Assembly (NCBI GenBank): GCA_946625715.1
Contig: CAMOTK010000037.1
Coordinates: forward strand, 1 to 12,104
Direction of reading: 5' to 3'
Origin: an uncultured Prevotella sp.
GTDB taxonomy: Bacteria > Bacteroidota > Bacteroidia > Bacteroidales > Bacteroidaceae
Length of the DNA: 12,104 nt
Each line of letters opens with the position of its first letter. Position 1 is the stretch's first letter. The translations under genes were made by a program, and so were the position numbers. Positions 8,610-12,104 of the stretch are shown here, one piece after another. The notes beneath the pieces were generated by a model, which saw nothing but the letters and a program-made list of their open reading frames with translations, had not been told where the DNA came from and did not search any database.

Positions 8610-10364
8610 CTATTTCTTCCAGGTATCTTTCAGACCAACGGTCTTGTTGAAGACCAGGTGGTCGGGCGTCGAGTCGGTGTCGACGTTAAAGTAGCCAATG
8701 CGCTGGAACTGCAGGTAGCTCAGTGGCTGCATGGTGGCAGCGAAAGGCTCTACGTAGCAGTTGGTGAGCACGGTGAGCGAGTCGGGGTTGATGATTTGCT
8801 TCATGGCTGTGACGGCGTCGCACTGCTGCTCCTCGCGGATGGCGGCCATATCGTCGCGCGGATTCTCCACCTTCCAGAGGCGGTCGTAGAGGCGCACTTC
8901 GGCCTTGACGGCATGCTGGCAGCTCACCCAGTGGAGCGTCTTGCCCTTGATTTTGCGGTCGGCGCCAGGCAGTCCGCTGCGTGTCTCGGGGTCGTAGGTG
9001 CAGTAGATGGTGGTCACGCGTCCGTCGGCATCTTTGTCGCAGGGGTGCTCCTCGTCGCACTTGATGATGTAGGCGTTCTTCAGGCGCACTTCCTTGCCGG
9101 GAGCCAGTCGCATAAACTTCTTCTCGGCCACTTCCATGAAGTCGTCGCGCTCAATCCAAAGTTCGCGGCTGAACTCAATGGTGTGGGTGCCGTCGGCCTC
9201 GTTCTCGGGGTTGTTCACGGCCGTGAGCTGCTCCACCTGTCCTTCGGGATAGTTGGTGATGACCACCTTGACGGGGTCGAGCACGGCACTGACACGTATG
9301 GCGCGGCTGTTCAGGTCTTCGCGCACCACGCTCTCGAGCAGTGCCATGTCGTTCAGGGCATCGAGCTTCGTGTAGCCAATCTTGTCGATGAACTTCACGA
9401 TGCTTTCGGGCGAATAGCCACGACGGCGGAAACCGCAGATGGTTGGCATGCGCGGGTCGTCCCAGCCGTTCACGAGTCCGGCGTTGACCAATGCCAGCAG
9501 GTTGCGCTTCGACATGAGCGTATAGTTCAGGTTCAGCTTGTTGAACTCCGTCTGGCGCGGGCGGTTGTCTTCAATATTGTCGGTCTCGCCCTTCCACTCT
9601 TTCATCCAAGTGACGAACAGGTCGTAGAGGGGACGGTGCTCCACAAACTCCAGCGTGCACCATGAGTGGGTGACGCCCTCGAGATAGTCGCTCTGTCCGT
9701 GGGTGAAGTCGTACATAGGATAGGCATTCCACTTCGTGCCCGTCTTCACATGAGGAATGTTCAGCACGCGGTAGAGCAGGGGGTCGCGGAAGAGCATGTT
9801 GGGATGGGCCATGTCTATCTTGGCACGCAGTACCAAGGTGCCCGGCTCGCATTTGCCGCTGTTCATGAACTCAAACAGCTTCAGGTTCTCCTCTACGGGG
9901 CGGTCGCGGTAGGGACTGTTAGTGCCGGCCTGCGTGGTAGTGCCCTTCTGCTGGGCAATCACTTCGGCGCTCTGCTCGTCAACATAGGCGCGGCCCTGCT
10001 TGATGAGCCACACGGCAAAGTCCCACAGCTCCTGAAAGTAGTCGCTGGCATAGTAGACGTTGGCCCACTGGAAGCCGAGCCACTTGATGTCGTTCTCGAT
10101 ATTCTCTATGTATTCGGTGTCTTCCTTCACGGGGTTGGTGTCGTCGAAGCGCAGGTTGCACACGCCACCATACTTCTTGGCCAGTCCGAAGTCGATAGCA
10201 ATAGCCTTGGCATGTCCAATGTGAAGATAGCCGTTGGGCTCAGGTGGGAAGCGCGTCTGAAGGCGCCCGCCGTTTTTGCCTGCGGCCAAATCGTCAATCA
10301 CTATCTGTTCAACGAAACTTACAGATTTCTTCTCTTCGTTGGGAGTCAAAACATTCTCTTCCAT
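8610..10364 (-). CDS. glnS: Glutaminyl-tRNA synthetase
   Basis: A 584-residue class I aminoacyl-tRNA synthetase that charges tRNA-Gln. The N-terminal ATP motif 'PEPNGYLHIGHAK' (41-53) contains HIGH at 48-51, and the second signature is 'LMSKR' (283-287). 'RFDDTNPVKED' (72-82), 'YPMYDFTHGQSD' (215-226) and 'GFRRRGYSPE' (311-320) are typical GlnRS segments. The C-terminal beta-barrel anticodon-binding domain follows from about residue 350. It is about 30 residues longer than E. coli GlnRS (554), largely from a C-terminal insertion near 500-540. The frame stays open a further 119 codons upstream, to 10721. The ATG at 10362-10364 is chosen because the extension would run through the promoter and overlap the neighbouring gene, and because 'VSFVEQIVIDDL' begins soon after it. 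It is first in the eight-gene cluster; presence of GlnRS implies direct Gln charging in this organism. Confidence 0.95.
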   Translation of the reverse strand: MEENVLTPNEEKKSVSFVEQIVIDDLAAGKNGGRLQTRFPPEPNGYLHIGHAKAIAIDFGLAKKYGGVCNLRFDDTNPVKEDTEYIENIENDIKWLGFQWANVYYASDYFQELWDFAVWLIKQGRAYVDEQSAEVIAQQKGTTTQAGTNSPYRDRPVEENLKLFEFMNSGKCEPGTLVLRAKIDMAHPNMLFRDPLLYRVLNIPHVKTGTKWNAYPMYDFTHGQSDYLEGVTHSWCTLEFVEHRPLYDLFVTWMKEWKGETDNIEDNRPRQTEFNKLNLNYTLMSKRNLLALVNAGLVNGWDDPRMPTICGFRRRGYSPESIVKFIDKIGYTKLDALNDMALLESVVREDLNSRAIRVSAVLDPVKVVITNYPEGQVEQLTAVNNPENEADGTHTIEFSRELWIERDDFMEVAEKKFMRLAPGKEVRLKNAYIIKCDEEHPCDKDADGRVTTIYCTYDPETRSGLPGADRKIKGKTLHWVSCQHAVKAEVRLYDRLWKVENPRDDMAAIREEQQCDAVTAMKQIINPDSLTVLTNCYVEPFAATMQPLSYLQFQRIGYFNVDTDSTPDHLVFNKTVGLKDTWKK

Positions 10365-10412
10365 AATATAATAGGTATAATTTTTTCTTTTTCTGTTGAC
10401 GCTTTGAGCGGA

Positions 10413-10443
10413 CAAAGGTACGAAAAAAACATGTAAAGGCAAA
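10413..10443 (-). promoter_or_regulatory. Bacteroidetes-type promoter for glnS and the downstream cluster
   Basis: On the minus strand, TTTG (10440-10443) is followed by exactly 19 bases and then TACCTTTG (10413-10420). This is a full match to the Bacteroidetes consensus TTTG-N19-21-TAnnTTTG for the primary sigma factor. Transcription would begin a few bases past 10413, leaving an untranslated leader of about 40-45 bases that is A-rich near the ATG at 10364 and lacks a Shine-Dalgarno sequence. No comparable promoter was found in the short gaps between the next seven genes, so it may drive all eight. Confidence 0.85.
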
Positions 10444-10489
10444 AGAAATTGCGTTTTTCTTTCGTTTCGGGCCCTTTCTTCTCGCTTCG

Positions 10490-10640
10490 CGAGGGTACTT
10501 TGGCGTTGCCGCAAAAGTATATCAGCAGGCCGAAGAAGTGCTTCACTTCGCCCGTGGTCATAGGGTAAAGGCTTACCGTCCTCGCCCTTGGTGGGGCGGG
10601 GTTGCAGTACGAATGTTATGCCGTTGGTCTTGCGTGGCTT
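10490..10640 (-). pseudogene. Frame-broken coding remnant upstream of glnS (tentative)
   Basis: Two protein-like stretches lie end to end in different minus-strand frames. The first (10640 to about 10560) reads 'KPRKTNGITFVLQPRPTKG' and onward to 'GKPLPY'. The second (from 10561) reads 'MTTGEVKHFFGLLIYFCGN'. They meet at the bases TATGACC, where one frame passes to the other. Both use ordinary codons and look like conserved small-protein sequence, unlike typical spacer. The pattern suggests a gene that lost its middle and most of its C-terminus. It may come from the HU-like or short DNA-binding proteins common in Bacteroidales, but I cannot confirm that by reading. The first stretch is in frame with glnS, which explains the artificially long glnS reading frame. 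Confidence 0.35.
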
Positions 10641-10648
10641 AGAAAAAA

Positions 10649-10843
10649 CTACACGTTGTAGACAATCAGCACCAAAATGCCCATGATGATGGCCAGGCAC
10701 ACCATGAAGCGCCAAAGCCACTTCTTGATGACCTTGCGGCGCTCAATAGCCATCAGACTGTTGCGCTTCCACTTCGTGGCCTCATCTTCATGATGGTGGT
10801 GATGGTGATGATGATGGTGGTGAGAATGATTTGTTTCGCTCAT
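10649..10843 (-). CDS. Small poly-histidine single-pass membrane protein, function unknown
   Basis: A 64-residue protein in three parts. Residues 1-18 are a histidine-rich head (His6, then His8-His18 unbroken), followed by the acidic patch EDE (19-21). Residues 22-45 are a basic helix (about ten Lys/Arg). Residues 46-62 or so are a hydrophobic segment (FMVCLAIIMGILVLIVY) with a very short tail. The basic flank before the helix predicts the histidine head in the cytoplasm by the positive-inside rule. A perfect promoter lies about 30 bp upstream and the leader before ATG is A-rich, which supports real expression. Poly-His suggests Ni/Zn/Cu/Co binding or buffering, but this is inference; no family is recognised. 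Codons in the tract alternate between CAT and CAC, so the protein sequence seems kept and not just a pure triplet expansion. It is downstream of the Dcu gene but insulated from it by a terminator. Confidence 0.8.
   Translation of the reverse strand: MSETNHSHHHHHHHHHHHEDEATKWKRNSLMAIERRKVIKKWLWRFMVCLAIIMGILVLIVYNV
10790..10822 (-). repeat. CAY trinucleotide tract encoding 11 histidines
   Basis: Eleven consecutive His codons, six CAT and five CAC, in mixed order. With the single His codon at 10826-10828 this gives 12 His in 13 residues. The tract could change length by slippage, since CAY repeats are quasi-repetitive, though the mixed codons lower that risk. Confidence 0.9.
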
Positions 10844-10874
10844 TTTTCTTAGTAAGATTTTGTCTTTTGGGTTG

Positions 10875-10906
10875 CAAAGGTACGAAAAATCGGGGACACC
10901 GACAAA
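10875..10906 (-). promoter_or_regulatory. Bacteroidetes-type promoter for the His-rich gene
   Basis: On the minus strand TTTG (10903-10906) is followed by 20 bases and then TACCTTTG (10875-10882), the same -7 octamer as in front of glnS. The predicted start is roughly 25-30 bases before the ATG at 10843. The -33 element falls in the inner stem/loop of the upstream terminator, so promoter and terminator share bases. Confidence 0.82.
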
Positions 10907-10941
10907 TAATTGTGTTGAAAATGTCGTTTGTCCCCGATTTT
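10886..10941 (-). terminator. Intrinsic terminator downstream of the Dcu transporter
   Basis: A perfect 13-bp inverted repeat pairs 10886-10898 with 10929-10941 (core AAAATCGGGGACA and its complement). An inner 5-bp stem pairs 10900-10904 with 10922-10926 across a small bulge, leaving a loop of about 17 bases. On the minus strand the right arm ends in a run of five T, giving the U-tract. It starts about 20 bp after the Dcu stop codon. The left arm on the plus strand also has flanking A/T, so some bidirectional activity is possible. Confidence 0.82.
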
Positions 10942-10961
10942 ATTGTTCAAAAAGGCTTTTT

Positions 10962-12104
10962 CTAATAGAAAATGGTGGTCAGCAGGTAGGCCACAAGGGT
11001 CGATGTGATGACGCACACAAGGCCGGGCATCATGAACGAGTGGTTGAGCAGATACTTGCCGATGACGGTAGTGCCCGAGCGGTCGAAGTTGACGGTGGCA
11101 ATGTCGCTGGGGTAGTTGGGAATGAAGAAATAGCCGTAGACCGAAGGCAGTACGCCCAAAAGCACGGGGCCGGCAATGCCCAGCTGGTAGGCCAAGGGCA
11201 ACATGGCCACCACTACGGCGCCTTGCGAGTTGATGAGCACCGACACGAGGAAGAACACCAGAGCGATGGACCACGGATATTGCGCCACCACGTCGCTCAG
11301 CATGAGCTTCATCTCGTCGAGGTAGTTGGAGAAGTAGGTGTCGGCCAGCCAGGCGATGCCGTAGATGGCTACAACGGCTACCATGCCCGACTGCCACACG
11401 GGGCCTGCGACGGCCTTCTTCGGTGCAGCCTTGCAGAAGATAATCATGAGCGCAGCGGCCGAAATCATCACAATCTGAATGACCAAGTTCATGGCCAGCG
11501 GTTTTTGGAACCACTCGGTGACGCCATTGACCTGCACCTTGGCCTTGATGAACTGGTCGGCGGTGAGCGTCAGGTTCTCGCCTATGTGCAGTCCCTCGTT
11601 GCCCTTCACGGCGCGCAGCGTTTCGTAGCTGGGCAGGGCGTTCTGGAAGATAGCGAAGAACACGATGACAGCCAGGGCGCCCAGGAAGATGAACACGGCG
11701 TTCTTGGCCGACTGGGGTATCTCTCTGTCGAGTGTGGTGGCATTGCTGCCATAGATGTACTTGTACTGCTCGGGATCCTTCAGCTTAGCTTGGAACACGG
11801 GGTCTTTGTCGAGGTCGAGTCCGCGGTGATAGCTGGCGGCAGCTGCTGCCATCAGGCCACACAGACAGGCGGGGATGGAAATCATGAGCACCTGTGGGAT
11901 GGTGATGTCGAAACCGTTGGCATTGCTGATGCTGACGAAGGCCACCACAGCGGCTGCAATGGGCGAGCACGTGATGCCCACCTGCGAGGCGATAGAGGCT
12001 ACGCCGCAGGGACGTTCCGGGCGGATGCCTTTCTTCAGCGCGATGTCGCAGATGATGGGCATGAGCGTGTAGACCACATGGCCTGTGCCTACGAGCACGG
12101 TGAG
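10962..12104 (-). CDS. dcuB: Anaerobic C4-dicarboxylate transporter, Dcu (DcuA/DcuB) family, N-terminus off window
   Basis: 380 residues are visible; about 100 N-terminal residues are missing compared with E. coli DcuB (446). The frame is open to the window edge, and an apparent GTG start at 12098 is only an internal Val. An inner-membrane antiporter of this family exchanges fumarate, malate or aspartate for succinate during anaerobic growth. Signatures, numbered from the window edge: 'GTGHVVYTLMPII' (6-18), 'IRPERP' (27-32), 'RGLDLDKDPVFQ' (94-105), 'SGMVAVVAIYGIAWLADT' (239-256), 'INSQGA' (291-296) and 'YPSDIATVNFDRSGTT' (331-346). The segment at about 155-202 is several tens of residues longer than in E. 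coli DcuB and is polar, so it is probably an enlarged loop. DcuB is the closest subtype by motif memory; DcuA is not excluded. Confidence 0.9.
   Translation of the reverse strand, partial: LTVLVGTGHVVYTLMPIICDIALKKGIRPERPCGVASIASQVGITCSPIAAAVVAFVSISNANGFDITIPQVLMISIPACLCGLMAAAAASYHRGLDLDKDPVFQAKLKDPEQYKYIYGSNATTLDREIPQSAKNAVFIFLGALAVIVFFAIFQNALPSYETLRAVKGNEGLHIGENLTLTADQFIKAKVQVNGVTEWFQKPLAMNLVIQIVMISAAALMIIFCKAAPKKAVAGPVWQSGMVAVVAIYGIAWLADTYFSNYLDEMKLMLSDVVAQYPWSIALVFFLVSVLINSQGAVVVAMLPLAYQLGIAGPVLLGVLPSVYGYFFIPNYPSDIATVNFDRSGTTVIGKYLLNHSFMMPGLVCVITSTLVAYLLTTIFY

Larger units (their letters stand above)
10365..10648. other. Intergenic region between the His-rich gene and glnS
   Basis: 284 bp without an intact gene. 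The part nearest glnS holds its promoter and a short A-rich leader. The part nearest the His-rich gene has coding-like but interrupted sequence (see the pseudogene entry). A 5-bp stem hairpin with a TTC loop lies at 10481-10493, but no U-tract follows it on either strand, so I see no convincing terminator for the small upstream gene. Readthrough into glnS is therefore possible. Confidence 0.7.

Noticed and set aside
7549..8694. 381-codon plus-strand open frame opposite the TPR gene
   Set aside because: Antisense shadow; the minus-strand TPR repeats are clear and the plus-strand product has no recognisable domain.
8658..10436. Two long plus-strand open frames opposite glnS (8658-9665 and 9666-10436)
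   Set aside because: Both are shadows of the reverse-strand synthetase; the low-complexity Val/Leu/His/Gly composition is the complement of its codons.
10481..10493. Short hairpin (CTCGC-TTC-GCGAG) considered as a terminator of the His-rich gene
   Set aside because: The stem is only 5 bp and no U-tract follows on either strand; it lies in the suspected coding remnant and is probably incidental.
10365..10721. 119-codon in-frame N-terminal extension of glnS
   Set aside because: It would cover the consensus promoter and overlap the His-rich gene. The extra residues match no GlnRS domain, whereas the ATG at 10364 gives the normal family N-terminus.
1..12104. CRISPR arrays, insertion sequences, integrase sites, tRNA or rRNA genes
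   Set aside because: No spaced direct repeats, transposase-like frames, terminal inverted repeats or tRNA-like cloverleaf segments were seen; gene spacing leaves little room for them.

Overview
The window looks like chromosomal DNA from a gut- or oral-type Bacteroidales bacterium, most likely in or near Prevotellaceae. Three things point there. Two promoters match the Bacteroidetes sigma-ABfr consensus TTTG-N19/20-TAnnTTTG. Shine-Dalgarno sequences are absent and start codons have A-rich leaders. The protein families are also Bacteroidales-like: an OprO/P-type porin, a DUF6057-like protein, and GDP-fucose synthase and Dcu variants carrying insertions. The assignment rests on pattern recognition, not on a database search.

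Layout from left to right. Positions 1-654 (+) hold the 3' end of a DUF6057-like gene, which converges with everything that follows. Positions 662-10364 (-) hold eight tightly packed genes. In transcription order these are glnS, a cytoplasmic TPR protein, a DedA-family membrane protein, manC, gmd, fcl, rlmD and an outer-membrane porin. Gaps run from an 11-bp overlap to 30 bp, and the only good promoter seen lies just upstream of glnS (10413-10443). Positions 10365-10648 are non-coding; they hold the glnS promoter and a coding-like but frame-broken remnant. Positions 10649-10843 (-) encode a 64-residue single-pass membrane protein with an 11-histidine run. Its promoter is interleaved with a strong hairpin terminator for the gene upstream of it. 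Positions 10962-12104 (-) hold the C-terminal 380 residues of a DcuB-type C4-dicarboxylate transporter that runs off the window.

How the genes work together. manC, gmd and fcl are the complete three-step route from mannose-1-phosphate to GDP-L-fucose, the donor for surface fucosylation in Bacteroidales. The DedA protein next to them belongs to a family that includes undecaprenyl-phosphate recycling flippases, which would suit glycan export, but this link is inferred from position. No glycosyltransferase, flippase or polymerase is present, so this is a precursor-supply module inside a housekeeping transcription unit (tRNA charging, rRNA methylation), not a capsule locus. The Dcu transporter fits anaerobic fumarate/succinate metabolism.

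Most of the window is ordinary. The parts that merit a second look are the poly-His membrane peptide, the overlapping terminator/promoter in front of it, the decayed coding remnant upstream of glnS, and the coupling of GDP-fucose synthesis to glnS expression. I did not find a convincing new defence or mobile system.
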